Shown here: in pieces, positions 1-8,779 of the stretch
Layout of the letters: the number at the start of each line of letters is the position of its first letter
How positions within the stretch are numbered: position 1 is the stretch's first letter
From: Demequina aestuarii
GTDB taxonomy: Bacteria; Actinomycetota; Actinomycetes; Actinomycetales; Demequinaceae
Assembly (NCBI RefSeq): GCF_000975095.1
Contig: NZ_BBRD01000001.1
Span: 949,467 to 1,013,466, forward strand
DNA length: 64,000 bases
Direction: 5' to 3'
Translations under genes and position numbers: made by a program
The notes under the pieces: model-generated
The model's database searches: none
Told to the model about the DNA's origin: nothing
Seen by the model: the letters and a program-made list of their open reading frames with translations, nothing else

Positions 1-896
1 CGCCGCGGTGCGATCACAGGAACGCCAGAGGCGTGCGCCTCCTGAATGGTCTGGCAGAACGTCTCGAGCTCGCCGCAGTGCACGAACACGTCGAGGCTTG
101 CAAGAGCGCGCGCGAGCTCGTCGCCCGCGAGGAAGCCCGTGAAGACCGCGTCCGGCATCAGCGCCTCGAGACGGGATCGGGAAGGCCCGTCTCCGATGAT
201 GACCACGCGAATCCCGTCGATCTCCGTGAGACGGGCGAGGTCCTCGACTCGCTTCTCCGCAGCGAGGCGGCCCGCGTACCCCACGATCACCTCACCATTC
301 GGCGCCCAGCGGGCGCGAAGGTCCGCGTTGCGGAGGTCGGGCCGGAACCGGCCCGTGTCGACGCCACGCGGCCAGAGGCGCAGGCGCGGGACTCCGAGCT
401 GTTCGAGCTGGCGCATCGCGTACGTCGACGGCGCCAGCGTGAGGCCGGCCCGCGCGTGAATGTTCAGGACGCGATTCCACAGGAGCGGCTCGCCCCACGC
501 TGCGTTGTAGCTCCCCGCGTAGCTGGGGACCTCGGTCTGGTAGATGGCGACCGTCGGCAGGTCCAGTTCGTTGGCAGCACGAATCGCGGACCACCCGAGC
601 ATGAAGGGGGACGCGAGATGCACCACGTCCGGCTCGAAGTCGTCGAGCATCCGGCCGATGCGCGCCGAGCCTGACAGTGACACCCGCACATCGTCGTAGC
701 CCGGCCAGCCCATCGACGGCAGTCGCTTCACGGTCGCGGAGCCGTAGCGGATCGGACCGGCCGACCCCTTCGCCTCCGGGGCGATGACGAGAGCCTCGTC
801 GCCGCGAGCGGTGAGGTGCTCGATCACGCGCAGGAGCGAGTGGGTGACGCCGTTCGCATGCGGCAGAAACGACTCGGCGACCAGTGCGACCTTCAC
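1..896 (-). CDS. mgtA: Glycosyltransferase family 4, MgtA-like alpha-mannosyltransferase (3' end cut by window edge)
   Basis: An open frame reads leftward from a GTG at 896 and runs off the window after 298 codons, so the C-terminus is missing. The N-terminus (MKVALVAESFLPHANGVTHS) is the glycine/asparagine-containing nucleotide-sugar transferase start of GT-B family 4 enzymes. It is followed by DVVHLASPF, an AVYQT-like segment (VAIYQTEVPSYAG), LAPSTYAM and WPRGVDTGRF. The order of these segments matches the GDP-mannose-dependent mannosyltransferases MgtA/PimB of actinobacteria, which mannosylate glycolipids at the cytoplasmic membrane face. The second Rossmann domain begins near residue 195 (VGYAGRLAAEKRVEDL). 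The GTG start is supported by a GACAAT hexamer six bases upstream. The gene is divergent from the CopC gene. Acceptor specificity is inferred from family resemblance only. Confidence 0.85.
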   Translation of the reverse strand, partial: MKVALVAESFLPHANGVTHSLLRVIEHLTARGDEALVIAPEAKGSAGPIRYGSATVKRLPSMGWPGYDDVRVSLSGSARIGRMLDDFEPDVVHLASPFMLGWSAIRAANELDLPTVAIYQTEVPSYAGSYNAAWGEPLLWNRVLNIHARAGLTLAPSTYAMRQLEQLGVPRLRLWPRGVDTGRFRPDLRNADLRARWAPNGEVIVGYAGRLAAEKRVEDLARLTEIDGIRVVIIGDGPSRSRLEALMPDAVFTGFLAGDELARALASLDVFVHCGELETFCQTIQEAHASGVPVIAPR

Positions 897-902
897 GCCC
901 CC

Positions 903-908
903 ATTGTC
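903..908 (-). promoter_or_regulatory. -10 hexamer of the mannosyltransferase gene (leaderless)
   Basis: On the - strand GACAAT is followed by gggggc and then the GTG start, placing the expected transcription start at or next to the start codon. The same GACAAT-N6-start arrangement recurs before recO and dusB. Confidence 0.5.
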
Positions 909-1012
909 GCCACCCGGGGGAGCGACGGCGACCCTCGGTGTCACGAATGTCGCGTGAACGTTGAGTGTCGGCGCGATGACGGCGCCGGGGGATTCTCGTG
1001 CGACGAGAGTGG

Positions 1013-1018
1013 GACACT
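1013..1018 (+). promoter_or_regulatory. Possible -10 hexamer for the CopC-like gene
   Basis: GACACT lies seven bases before the ATG at 1026. The intervening aggaacc could alternatively act as a weak ribosome-binding site, so leaderless initiation is only a possibility here. Confidence 0.35.
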
Positions 1019-1025
1019 AGGAACC

Positions 1026-1637
1026 ATGTCCGTCGATGCTCGCAGCCTTGCTCGTCCAGTGCTCGTTCTCGCCGCCGTCGCGGCGCTCGTCCTCGCATGG
1101 GGACCGCCGGCGTTCGCCCACACCGAGCTGCGGGCGTCGACCCCGGAGCAGGGGTCGACGGTCGAGCAGCTGACCGAGGTCCGGCTCGAGTTCACGGGCG
1201 ACCTGCTCGACATCGGCGCCGAGCTCACCCTTGTCGACGCTGACGGCGCCGAGCACGAGCTGGAGCCGCAGTTCCCCTCGGCGAATGCCGTGACGGGATC
1301 CGTCGAGGACGAGCTGTCCGCGGGAGAGACGGAGCTGCGCTGGCGCATCGTCGCCGAGGACGGACACCCGATCGAGGGCGTGCTCGCATTCACCTACGCA
1401 GGAGCGCCTGAGCCCGAGGCGCCGGTGGAGAGCCCCGCCGCCACGGACGACGAGCCCGCCGGTGAGGAGGTCGCGACGCCCGCCACTCCCGAGGCCGATC
1501 CGTCTCCCACTGCGTCGACCGTCCCCGACTCCGGTGCGCCCGACGACATTCCCACCTGGGTCCTGCCCCTGCTCGGGGTGCTCGCGGCGGGCGGCGCTCT
1601 CGTCGCGATCCTCGCGGCCCGGGCCCGCCAGCGATGA
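1026..1637 (+). CDS. CopC-domain copper-binding protein, membrane anchored
   Basis: A 203-residue exported protein. Residues 1-31 form a signal peptide ending AFA. The mature chain would begin with His32 (HTELRAS), and the DGH motif supplies Asp112 and His114. An N-terminal His plus Asp-x-His is the type-2 Cu(II) site of CopC proteins. A Pro/Glu/Thr-rich stalk follows (about residues 128-172), then a single transmembrane helix near 176-197 and a short basic tail, so the copper domain is tethered outside the membrane. There is no adjacent CopD-like membrane domain; the next gene is an MFS exporter. The first plausible start at 1026 is chosen because it begins the signal peptide; the longer frame upstream is not signal-like. 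Function is copper binding or trafficking by homology. Confidence 0.85.
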   Translation: MSVDARSLARPVLVLAAVAALVLAWGPPAFAHTELRASTPEQGSTVEQLTEVRLEFTGDLLDIGAELTLVDADGAEHELEPQFPSANAVTGSVEDELSAGETELRWRIVAEDGHPIEGVLAFTYAGAPEPEAPVESPAATDDEPAGEEVATPATPEADPSPTASTVPDSGAPDDIPTWVLPLLGVLAAGGALVAILAARARQR

Positions 1638-1668
1638 CACGCGCCACCGACCTCAGGGCACGGTCCGC

Positions 1669-2910
1669 ATGACGGACCTCCCGTCGACCCTCGCCGCCGG
1701 GCAACCGCGCTGGAAGGTTCCGCGCACTGCTCTCGATCCTCGGGCCTGGCACGTGCTCGCCGCGTTCGCCGTCATCGGGTTCGGCATCGGACTCACCCAG
1801 AACGGCGCGGCCAGCGTGGTGCAGGACCAGATCGCGGACCTCGGCACGACCATCGATGTGCTCGGACTCACCATGGTCGCGTACTCGGTCGGCGTCGTGG
1901 TCGGAGCGCCGCTGATCATGGTGGGCCTGGGCCGCGTGCGCCGCAGGCCGCTGCTCGTGGTGATGGCGGGGCTGTTCCTGCTGACGACCGTGGCGACGGT
2001 GATCGCCCCGACCGTCGAGGTCCTGCTGGTCGTGCGCTTCGTCGCGGGGCTTCCCCATGGTGCGCTGCTCGGCGTCGCGTCGTTCGTGGCGATGAGCGTC
2101 CTGGGCCGCGAACGTCGCGGCAAGGCCGTGTCGATCATCATGCTGGGTCTCACGACGTCCCTGGTGGTCGGGGTTCCCCTCATGCAATGGCTGTCGAATG
2201 TCGCCTCGTGGCGCATGGCGTACATCGTGGTGGCGATCATCGCCGCGATCGGCTTGGTGGGAGTCTGGCTGTTCACGCCCGACCTGCCGGGCGACCCCGC
2301 CGCCTCACCTCGATCTGAGCTGCGCGCGCTGCACGGCCGGCCGCTGTGGACCGCGATCGTCGCCATCACCGTCGGCTTCGCGGGGCTTGGCGCGGTGTTC
2401 TCGTACATCGTTCCCCTGCTGGAGATCACCAATGGCTTCGCGCCGAGCCAGGTCACGTGGATCCTCGTGGCGTGGGGTGGTGCCATGACGCTCGGCGCGT
2501 GGCTGGGCGGACAGCTCACTGACCGCTCGCACGTGGGTGCGGGACGCCTGGGACTCGTGGGCGTCGCGTGCGCACTCCTGGGAATCGGGCTGTTCGGCGA
2601 CATCCCCGTCGCGACAGTGGTGCTGCTGGTCGCGCTCGGAGCCTCCGTCCAGGTGTTCTCGCAGTCATCCCAGGTGCACCTGATGGACGTGCTGCACGGT
2701 TCCCCGTCGCTCGGGTCTGCGCTCGCGCACGCCGCGCTCAATGCGGCGACCGCCGTGGGCACCGGTCTCGGCGCGCTGGTCATCGCGTGGGGATTCGGAT
2801 ACCGGGCTCCGGCCTGGGTCGCGCTCGTCCTCGCGGTGGCGGCACTCGTGATCGTCATCGTCGGCCCCGGCTACCGCGGGCCGGTCCAGTGGCGGCGGCC
2901 CACCGCGTGA
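1669..2910 (+). CDS. MFS transporter (DHA1/AraJ-like)
   Basis: A 413-residue hydrophobic protein with the pattern of about 12 membrane helices in two halves joined by a polar loop around residues 195-215 (TPDLPGDPAASPRSELRALH). The loop between helices 2 and 3 reads GLGRVRRRPLLV, a version of the MFS motif GxLaDrxGrrxxL. The AGLPHGALLGV segment resembles AraJ/Cml-type drug or sugar efflux permeases. The start ATG at 1669 is 31 bp after the CopC stop. hemC begins 10 bp after its stop, but hemC has its own promoter-like hexamer. The substrate is not readable from sequence; adjacency to CopC is suggestive at most. Confidence 0.8.
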   Translation: MTDLPSTLAAGQPRWKVPRTALDPRAWHVLAAFAVIGFGIGLTQNGAASVVQDQIADLGTTIDVLGLTMVAYSVGVVVGAPLIMVGLGRVRRRPLLVVMAGLFLLTTVATVIAPTVEVLLVVRFVAGLPHGALLGVASFVAMSVLGRERRGKAVSIIMLGLTTSLVVGVPLMQWLSNVASWRMAYIVVAIIAAIGLVGVWLFTPDLPGDPAASPRSELRALHGRPLWTAIVAITVGFAGLGAVFSYIVPLLEITNGFAPSQVTWILVAWGGAMTLGAWLGGQLTDRSHVGAGRLGLVGVACALLGIGLFGDIPVATVVLLVALGASVQVFSQSSQVHLMDVLHGSPSLGSALAHAALNAATAVGTGLGALVIAWGFGYRAPAWVALVLAVAALVIVIVGPGYRGPVQWRRPTA

Positions 2911-2914
2911 CTAT
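2909..2914 (+). promoter_or_regulatory. -10 hexamer of hemC, supports the GTG start
   Basis: GACTAT is followed by ggaaaa and then GTG at 2921. The 6-nt spacing argues that hemC starts at this GTG as a leaderless transcript rather than at the ATG at 2930. The hexamer overlaps the MFS stop codon. Confidence 0.45.
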
Positions 2915-2920
2915 GGAAAA

Positions 2921-3847
2921 GTGGGGGACATGAAGCTTCGACTCGGCACGCGCGCGTCCCTTCTCGCCCGCACCCAGTCGGGCATGGTGGCCGATGCGCT
3001 CACCGAGCGCGCACGGGAGCGTGGGGTCGACCTCGAGGTCGAGCTGGTCGAGATCACGACTCATGGCGACATCTCACGTGGTTCGCTGGTGGGGCTGTCG
3101 GAGGTGGGTGTCTTCGTCGCCGCACTCCGCGAGGCCGTGCTCGACGGCACCTGCGACCTCGCGGTGCACTCCCTCAAGGACATGCCGACGCAGCTCCACC
3201 CGGAGCTCGAGCTCGCGGCCGTGTCCGCCCGCGAGGACGTGCGAGACGCGCTGTGCACCACCGGTCCAGGACTGCGCGACCTCCCGGAGGGTGCGGCGAT
3301 CGGCACTGGCTCGCCGCGGCGCGGGGCCCAACTGCTGGCCGTACGGCCGGACCTTCGGGTCGAGCCGCTGCGCGGAAATGTGGACACCAGGCTGGGTCGT
3401 GTGGGGGCGGACCTCGACGGCGTCGTGCTGGCCGCTGCTGGCCTCGCGCGCCTCGGGCGCCTGGGCGAGGCCACCGAACTGATCGATCCGGAGGACATGA
3501 TGCCGGCTCCGGGTCAGGGCGCGCTCGCGATCGAGATCCTGCCGACGGCGGATGCGCAGTGGGCGGACATCGTTCGCGCGCTTGACGACGTGGCCACGCG
3601 CGCCGCCGTCACGGCGGAGAGGTCGCTGCTGGGCGTGCTCGATGCGGGGTGCTCCGCGCCGATCGGCGCCTACGCGACGGTCGAGAGCGGGCAGCTGTCG
3701 CTCAGGGCACGGGTCGTGGACGTGGCCGGTACCCTCGCCCTCAACGAGTCGATGCGAGGACCGGCCAGTGAAGCTGCGTCGCTGGGACGCAGCACCGGGT
3801 GGACGTTGCTGGGGCGCGGAGCCGCCCGCCTGATGGGGAGGAACTGA
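2921..3847 (+). CDS. hemC: Porphobilinogen deaminase (hydroxymethylbilane synthase)
   Basis: Condenses four porphobilinogen molecules into hydroxymethylbilane in tetrapyrrole synthesis, in the cytosol. The N-terminal RLGTRASLLARTQ, the HSLKDMPT segment, GTGSPRRGAQL and the C-terminal DAGCSAPIGAYA are all family signatures. Cys244 in DAGCSAP is the expected attachment site for the dipyrromethane cofactor. Length (308 aa) is typical. The start is either GTG 2921 (supported by GACTAT six bases upstream) or ATG 2930; no strong Shine-Dalgarno separates them. It heads the run hemC-hemD-hemB-hemL. In many actinobacteria hemA precedes hemC; here an MFS gene does, so glutamyl-tRNA reductase must lie elsewhere. 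Confidence 0.95.
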   Translation: MGDMKLRLGTRASLLARTQSGMVADALTERARERGVDLEVELVEITTHGDISRGSLVGLSEVGVFVAALREAVLDGTCDLAVHSLKDMPTQLHPELELAAVSAREDVRDALCTTGPGLRDLPEGAAIGTGSPRRGAQLLAVRPDLRVEPLRGNVDTRLGRVGADLDGVVLAAAGLARLGRLGEATELIDPEDMMPAPGQGALAIEILPTADAQWADIVRALDDVATRAAVTAERSLLGVLDAGCSAPIGAYATVESGQLSLRARVVDVAGTLALNESMRGPASEAASLGRSTGWTLLGRGAARLMGRN

Positions 3848-3848
3848 C

Positions 3849-4778
3849 ATGGATCTCACAGCTCTACGAGGACGGCGCCTGCTGGTGCCGGTGACCGCAC
3901 ACCGTCGCCACTTGGCGCAGCGACTCGCCCAGGCCGGCGCCGTGGTCGAGGAGGCGGAGTTCATCGCGATCGCCCCCGCAGAGGACCAGGACGCTCTGGA
4001 GGAGGCGACGTTGGCGTGGTGCTCCGGCGACTACGACTGGCTCGCGGTGACGAGCCGCAACGCGCTGCGTGAGATGAACCGCATCGCATCCACGCGCGGC
4101 ATGTCGCTCTCGGCACCGCTGCCGGAGGCGAAGGTCGCCACGGTCGGCGAGGCGACCCGGACAGTGTGCGAGAGCCTCGGTCTAGACGTGGCGCTGGTGC
4201 CCTCGGGGCGTCAGAACGCGCGCGGCATCGTCGAGGAGTTTCCCGAGGGGCCGGGCCGTGTGCTCGCGCCCCTGGGCAATCTGGCGGCCCCCGTGCTGCC
4301 GCGGGGCCTGGAGCGCAAGGGCTGGCAGGTGCACGGTGTCGAGGCCTACCGCACCATCGACGGTCCAGGCGTGGGTCGCGCGACGCGCGAGGAACTCGAG
4401 GCGGGGGAGTTCGACGCGGTGCTGCTGACGTCGGGTTCCGTGGCCGAGCGCTTCGCCGCGACCGTGCCGGATCTGCCCGAGCACACGATGGTGGTCGCGA
4501 TCGGCGACATGACCGCAGCCTCGGCGCGTGCCGCGGGCCTGACGGTGAGTGCCGTCGCCACCGCGCCGTCCTATGACGGCATCGTCGCAGGACTGCTCGA
4601 GGCTCTCGATCCCGACGTCGCCGAGGCGTACGACGACGAGGACGCCGAGGACGCCCAGATCGAAGCGACCGAGACGGTTGCAGGCGAGGACGACGCCGCC
4701 CCTCACGCCGACGACGATGCGACGGACGCCGACGAGTCAGCAGCCGATGACCTTCCCGAGGACGACGGCAACCGATGA
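3849..4778 (+). CDS. hemD: Uroporphyrinogen-III synthase with acidic C-terminal tail
   Basis: Closes hydroxymethylbilane to uroporphyrinogen III, the branch point to heme and siroheme. The two-lobed HemD fold is visible: [20 protein letters not shown] at the N-terminus, [16 protein letters not shown], later the second-lobe [15 protein letters not shown] and [15 protein letters not shown]. About 255 residues cover the enzyme. The last 54 residues are a low-complexity tail with roughly 24 Asp/Glu, ending at DDGNR, which is not part of the normal fold. The gene starts 1 bp after the hemC stop, and its stop overlaps the hemB start (ATGA). Sequence conservation in HemD is low, so the call rests on these segments plus operon position. 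Confidence 0.88.
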   Translation: MDLTALRGRRLLVPVTAHRRHLAQRLAQAGAVVEEAEFIAIAPAEDQDALEEATLAWCSGDYDWLAVTSRNALREMNRIASTRGMSLSAPLPEAKVATVGEATRTVCESLGLDVALVPSGRQNARGIVEEFPEGPGRVLAPLGNLAAPVLPRGLERKGWQVHGVEAYRTIDGPGVGRATREELEAGEFDAVLLTSGSVAERFAATVPDLPEHTMVVAIGDMTAASARAAGLTVSAVATAPSYDGIVAGLLEALDPDVAEAYDDEDAEDAQIEATETVAGEDDAAPHADDDATDADESAADDLPEDDGNR

Positions 4779-5761
4779 ACGTTCCCCAGCCCGCGCGCAG
4801 GCCGCGCCGCTTGCGCACCACCCCGGCCATGCGCCGGCTGGTGCGCGAGACCCGCGTGGACCCCGCTCAGCTCGTGCTGCCGCTGTTCGTGCGCGAAGGC
4901 GCCGCCGAGGCGCGCCCCATCGCCTCCATGCCCGGCGTATGCCAGCACGCACTGGCAGGCATCGGCGCCGAGGTGCGTCGGGCGGCCGATGCGGGGATTG
5001 GCGGCGTGATGCTGTTCGCCATCCCCGAGACGCGCGATGCGACGGGCACTCAGGCATGCGCGGCGGACGGCATCCTCAATCGAGCGATCGCGGCGGCTGT
5101 CGAGGCCGCAGGCGACGACCTCGTGGTCATGGCAGACCTGTGCCTCGATGAGTTCACCGATCACGGCCACTGCGGGGTGATGGCGAGCGACGGCTCGGTC
5201 GACAACGACGCCACGCTCGAGGTCTACGCGCAGATGGCGCTGGCCCAGGCACATGCCGGGGCACACGTCCTGGGACTGAGCGGCATGATGGACGGCCAGG
5301 TCGCCGCGGTGCGCCACGCTCTCGACGGCGCCGGCCACACGTCCACCAGCGTGCTCGCGTACGCCGCGAAGTACGCCTCCGCTGCGTACGGACCCTTCCG
5401 TGACGCCGTCGAGAGCGACCTCCAGGGCGACCGGCGCGCATACCAGCTCGACCCGGCGAATGGTCGCGAGGGCATCCTCGAGGCCGCGCTCGACGAGGCC
5501 GAGGGCGCGGACATGCTGATGGTCAAGCCCGCCCTGCCGTATCTGGACGTGCTCGCCGACGTCGCTGCCGCATCGGCCGTCCCCGTCGCCGCGTACCACG
5601 TGTCCGGCGAGTACTCGCAGATCGAGGCCGCCGCCGAGCGCGGATGGATCGACCGGCGCGCCGCTCATCTGGAGGCGGTCACGTCGATCGCTCGCGCTGG
5701 CGGCGACATCATCCTGACCTACGCGGCGGTGGAACTCGCCGGCTGGCTGAGAGACGCGTGA
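4775..5761 (+). CDS. hemB: Delta-aminolevulinic acid dehydratase (porphobilinogen synthase)
   Basis: Condenses two 5-aminolevulinate molecules into porphobilinogen. It shows [17 protein letters not shown] at the N-terminus, the active-site lid region [13 protein letters not shown], and the Schiff-base lysine in [12 protein letters not shown]. The metal-site segment reads [14 protein letters not shown]. Two of the three cysteines of classical zinc enzymes are present and the middle one is Asp, a mixed site whose metal preference cannot be told from sequence. Length 328 aa is normal. The ATG overlaps the hemD stop by four bases, implying translational coupling. It supplies substrate to HemC two genes upstream. 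Confidence 0.96.
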   Translation: MNVPQPARRPRRLRTTPAMRRLVRETRVDPAQLVLPLFVREGAAEARPIASMPGVCQHALAGIGAEVRRAADAGIGGVMLFAIPETRDATGTQACAADGILNRAIAAAVEAAGDDLVVMADLCLDEFTDHGHCGVMASDGSVDNDATLEVYAQMALAQAHAGAHVLGLSGMMDGQVAAVRHALDGAGHTSTSVLAYAAKYASAAYGPFRDAVESDLQGDRRAYQLDPANGREGILEAALDEAEGADMLMVKPALPYLDVLADVAAASAVPVAAYHVSGEYSQIEAAAERGWIDRRAAHLEAVTSIARAGGDIILTYAAVELAGWLRDA

Positions 5762-5798
5762 GCGACCAGCGCCCCGCACCATCCCTGAGGAGCGAGCA

Positions 5799-7109
5799 GT
5801 GACCCAGTTCTCCGAGCGAGCCGCAGCGATTCTGCCCGGCGGCGTCAACTCACCTGTCCGCGCCTGGAATGGAGTCGGGGGAGAGCCGGTGCCGATCGCC
5901 TCCGCCCGTGGCGCGCGGGTGACCGATGCGGACGGACGCGAGTACGTCGACATGGTCGGGTCGTGGGGCCCCGCGATCCTGGGCCACGCGCACCCGACCG
6001 TGGTGCAAGCGGTCCAGGAAGCGGCAGCACGCGGGCTGTCGTTCGGCGCGACCACCGTGCGGGAGGTCGAGCTGGCCGAGGAGATCCGTGGTCGCTATGC
6101 CCCCGCCGAGCGGGTGAGGCTCGTGTCGACCGGCACCGAGGCCACGATGACCGCCATCCGCCTCGCGCGCGGTGCGACCGGCCGGAACACGATCGTGAAG
6201 TTCGCCGGCTGCTACCACGGCCACTCGGACTCGCTGCTGGTCGCCGCGGGCTCCGGGCTCGCGACCTCTGGCGTGCCCGACAGCGCTGGGGTCACGCGTG
6301 GCACTGCCGCCGACACCATCGTGCTTCCGTACGGCGACGAGGAGGCTCTGACCGACGCCTTCGCCGAGCACGGTCCGCGCATTGCCGCGGTGATCACCGA
6401 GGCAGCGCCGGCGAACATGGGCACCGTCACGCCACCGTTGGGCTTCAACCGCCTCATCGCGACGCTGTGCCGCAACGAGGGCGCGGTGTTCATCGTCGAC
6501 GAGGTGTTGACAGGATTCCGGGCGGGACCTGCGGGGTACTGGGGCATCGAGCGCGATGCGGACCTCGCCTCGGGCGTCGACCCGTGGCAGCCGGACCTCG
6601 TGACCTTCGGCAAGGTCATCGGCGGCGGCATGCCCGTCGCGGCTCTGGGCGGTCGCGCCGATCTCATGGAGCAGCTTGCCCCGCTCGGCCCGGTGTACCA
6701 GGCCGGCACGCTGTCGGGGAACCCCGTGGCGGTCGCTGCCGGCCTCGCGACGATGCGCCTGCTCACTGACGATGTCTACGCGACCATCTCTCACACGGCC
6801 GACGCGCTGGCTGGGGGCGTCAGCGAGATCCTGGCCGAGGCGGGCGTCCGTCACGCGGTGGGCCGAGCGGGCACCCTGTTCTCGGTGTTCCTGGGACTGG
6901 GGGAGCCACCGGTGACCTTCGAGCAGGCCGCGCTTCAGGACACTGCGGCCTTCGCGCGCCTGTTCCACGCCCTCCACGACGCGGGCGTGCACATGCCGCC
7001 GAGCGCCTTCGAGACGTGGTTCGTGTCGTATTCGCATGGCGACGTCGAGATCGAGCACGTGCTCGACGCCGTGCGAGCGTGGGCGGCCTCGGAGCAGCCC
7101 TCAGCCTGA
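5799..7109 (+). CDS. hemL: Glutamate-1-semialdehyde 2,1-aminomutase
   Basis: A PLP enzyme of the C5 pathway that converts glutamate-1-semialdehyde to 5-aminolevulinate. The 436-residue protein shows LPGGVNSPVRAWNGVGG at the N-terminus, FAGCYHGHSDSLLVAAGSG, FIVDEVLTGFR, and the PLP lysine at residue 272 in TFGKVIGGGMPVAA. The GTG start at 5799 has a GAGGAGCG ribosome-binding site 5-6 bases upstream. It lies 37 bp after hemB and closes the heme run. Two inverted repeats follow before the nitrate operon. Its presence implies a C5 (glutamyl-tRNA) route rather than the succinyl-CoA route. Confidence 0.96.
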   Translation: MTQFSERAAAILPGGVNSPVRAWNGVGGEPVPIASARGARVTDADGREYVDMVGSWGPAILGHAHPTVVQAVQEAAARGLSFGATTVREVELAEEIRGRYAPAERVRLVSTGTEATMTAIRLARGATGRNTIVKFAGCYHGHSDSLLVAAGSGLATSGVPDSAGVTRGTAADTIVLPYGDEEALTDAFAEHGPRIAAVITEAAPANMGTVTPPLGFNRLIATLCRNEGAVFIVDEVLTGFRAGPAGYWGIERDADLASGVDPWQPDLVTFGKVIGGGMPVAALGGRADLMEQLAPLGPVYQAGTLSGNPVAVAAGLATMRLLTDDVYATISHTADALAGGVSEILAEAGVRHAVGRAGTLFSVFLGLGEPPVTFEQAALQDTAAFARLFHALHDAGVHMPPSAFETWFVSYSHGDVEIEHVLDAVRAWAASEQPSA

Positions 7110-7123
7110 CTTCTTGCTCCCTC

Positions 7124-7172
7124 GAGGGACATGAGTGCTGGATCGAGGCCGAAACCTGCACCCATGTCCCTC
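7124..7172. repeat. Inverted repeat, 10-bp arms, 29-nt loop
   Basis: GAGGGACATG at 7124-7133 is exactly complementary to CATGTCCCTC at 7163-7172. The left arm also ends a 10-bp palindrome, CCCTCGAGGG, at 7119-7128, so the TCCCTC unit occurs three times. The repeat starts 14 bp after the hemL stop. There is no U-run, so it could be a terminator of the actinobacterial type or a regulatory site. Confidence 0.6.
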
Positions 7173-7196
7173 TAGCGCGCCGGGCCTGCGAGAAGA

Positions 7197-7227
7197 TCAC
7201 CTCACAACGGCCGCCCCTGTGAGGTGA
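7197..7227. repeat. Inverted repeat, 10-bp arms, 11-nt loop, upstream of narK
   Basis: TCACCTCACA (7197-7206) pairs perfectly with TGTGAGGTGA (7218-7227). It sits in the 267-bp space between hemL and narK, about 150 bp before the narK start. It may terminate the hem transcript or be an operator for the nitrate operon; no U-tract follows. I found no convincing GlnR box in this spacer. Confidence 0.55.
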
Positions 7228-7376
7228 GCAAGAGTTCTCGCCCCTTTCACATGGCGCGGAGCCGATAGAAACATCCCCTCCCTAGCGTGAGACGTGTCCG
7301 ATGGAGCGCTGTGTCAGCGCGCCGCCGATTGTCTGGCGCGGACAACACTCGCAGCATCGCACCCTGGGGAGGGTTC

Positions 7377-8777
7377 ATGACGATTCAAGACAAGACCGGC
7401 ACGGCAGAGGTCGAGCCAGGCGTTGTCGGCCATGGCCGATGGATCGAGCACTGGACGCCAGAGGACGGGACGTTCTGGGAGGCCAAGGGCAAGGCCATCG
7501 CCTTCCGCAACCTGACGTTCTCGATCGTCGCGGAGCACATCGGCTTCTCGGTGTGGCTGCTCTGGTCGATCGTCGTGGTCAAGATGTACGGCACCTTCGA
7601 CGAGTCGGGCGCGCTGGTGACCGCCGGGTCGAACGGGTGGGCGCTCACGGCGAGCCAAGGACTGACGCTGTTGGCGGTCGCCTCCGGTGTGGGAGCCTTC
7701 CTGCGCATCCCGTACACGTTCGCCGTGCCGATCTTCGGCGGGCGCAACTGGACGGTCGTCTCCGCCCTGCTGCTGCTCGTCCCCACCCTCGGCCTCGCGT
7801 GGGTCGTGGGCCGGCCGGACACCTCGTTCGGCGTGCTCGTGGCGATCGCCGCCACCGCAGGCTTCGGAGGCGGAAACTTCGCCTCGTCGATGGCGAACAT
7901 CACCTTCTTCTACCCGGACAAGCAGAAGGGCTGGGCGCTGGGCCTGAACGCCGCGGGTGGCAACATCGGCGTCGCCGTGGCGCAGAAGCTGGTCCCATTC
8001 GTGATCGGAATCGGCGGTGTCGGCCTCGCCGCTGCGGGCCTCGTGTACGTCCCGCTCGCCCTCGCCGCCGCAGTGCTGGCGTTCCTCTACATGGACAATC
8101 TGCGCGAGGCGAAGGCGGATCCCAAGCCGACAGCCCGCGCCCTGCGTCACGGTCACACGTGGCTGATGGCGTTCCTCTACATCGGCACCTTCGGCTCGTT
8201 CATCGGCTACTCCGCGGCCTTCCCGACGCTCCTGTCCGTGGTCTTCGAGCGCACCGACATCGCTCTCGCGTGGGGCTTCATCGGGGCACTGGTGGGCTCG
8301 CTCGCGCGTCCCTATGGCGGCCGTCTGGCCGACAGGTTCGGGGGGTCGATCGTCACGATCATCGCGTTCGTCGCGATGGCGGCCGCCGGATATGCGGCGG
8401 TCGTCGGAGTGCAGCAGGAGAGCCTGGGGATGTTCTTCGCGAGCTTCATCGCCCTGTTCGCTCTCACCGGCATCGGCAACGGCTCGACCTACCGGATGAT
8501 CCCGTCGATCTTCACCCGCCTGCGCGACACCCGAGGCGACGGCTCGGAGGCGTCCGCTCTGGACTTCAAGAGGCAGAGTGCCGGAGCGGTGGGCATCATC
8601 TCGTCGATCGGCGCCTTCGGCGGCTTCGCGATCCCGTTCGTCTACATGTGGTCCCGCGAGACCTTCGAGGGCTCCATCGTTCCCGCGCTGCAGATCTACG
8701 TGGTCGTGTTCCTTGTCATGGCGGCCCTGACGTGGGTGTTCTACCTGCGCAAGGGCTCGCCGATGGCGAACGTCTGA
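7377..8777 (+). CDS. narK: Nitrate/nitrite transporter, NarK family (MFS)
   Basis: A 466-residue NNP-family permease for nitrate uptake and/or nitrite export. The glycine-rich nitrate signature is visible twice: GGGNFASSMANITFFYPDKQ followed by GWALGLNAAGGNIGVA, and later TGIGNGSTYRMIPSIF. About 12 membrane helices are expected. A hydrophilic N-terminus of about 45 residues precedes helix 1. The start at 7377 is chosen for the GGGGAGGG ribosome-binding site just upstream; a longer in-frame extension to 7287 lacks one. The stop is 2 bp before the nitrate reductase start. Position at the head of an assimilatory cluster indicates nitrate import for nitrogen nutrition. Confidence 0.93.
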   Translation: MTIQDKTGTAEVEPGVVGHGRWIEHWTPEDGTFWEAKGKAIAFRNLTFSIVAEHIGFSVWLLWSIVVVKMYGTFDESGALVTAGSNGWALTASQGLTLLAVASGVGAFLRIPYTFAVPIFGGRNWTVVSALLLLVPTLGLAWVVGRPDTSFGVLVAIAATAGFGGGNFASSMANITFFYPDKQKGWALGLNAAGGNIGVAVAQKLVPFVIGIGGVGLAAAGLVYVPLALAAAVLAFLYMDNLREAKADPKPTARALRHGHTWLMAFLYIGTFGSFIGYSAAFPTLLSVVFERTDIALAWGFIGALVGSLARPYGGRLADRFGGSIVTIIAFVAMAAAGYAAVVGVQQESLGMFFASFIALFALTGIGNGSTYRMIPSIFTRLRDTRGDGSEASALDFKRQSAGAVGIISSIGAFGGFAIPFVYMWSRETFEGSIVPALQIYVVVFLVMAALTWVFYLRKGSPMANV

Positions 8778-8779
8778 TC

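Noticed and set aside
7110-7376. GlnR binding site upstream of narK
   Set aside because: A GAAAC half-site occurs at 7268-7272 but the paired GTnAC at the required spacing is absent.
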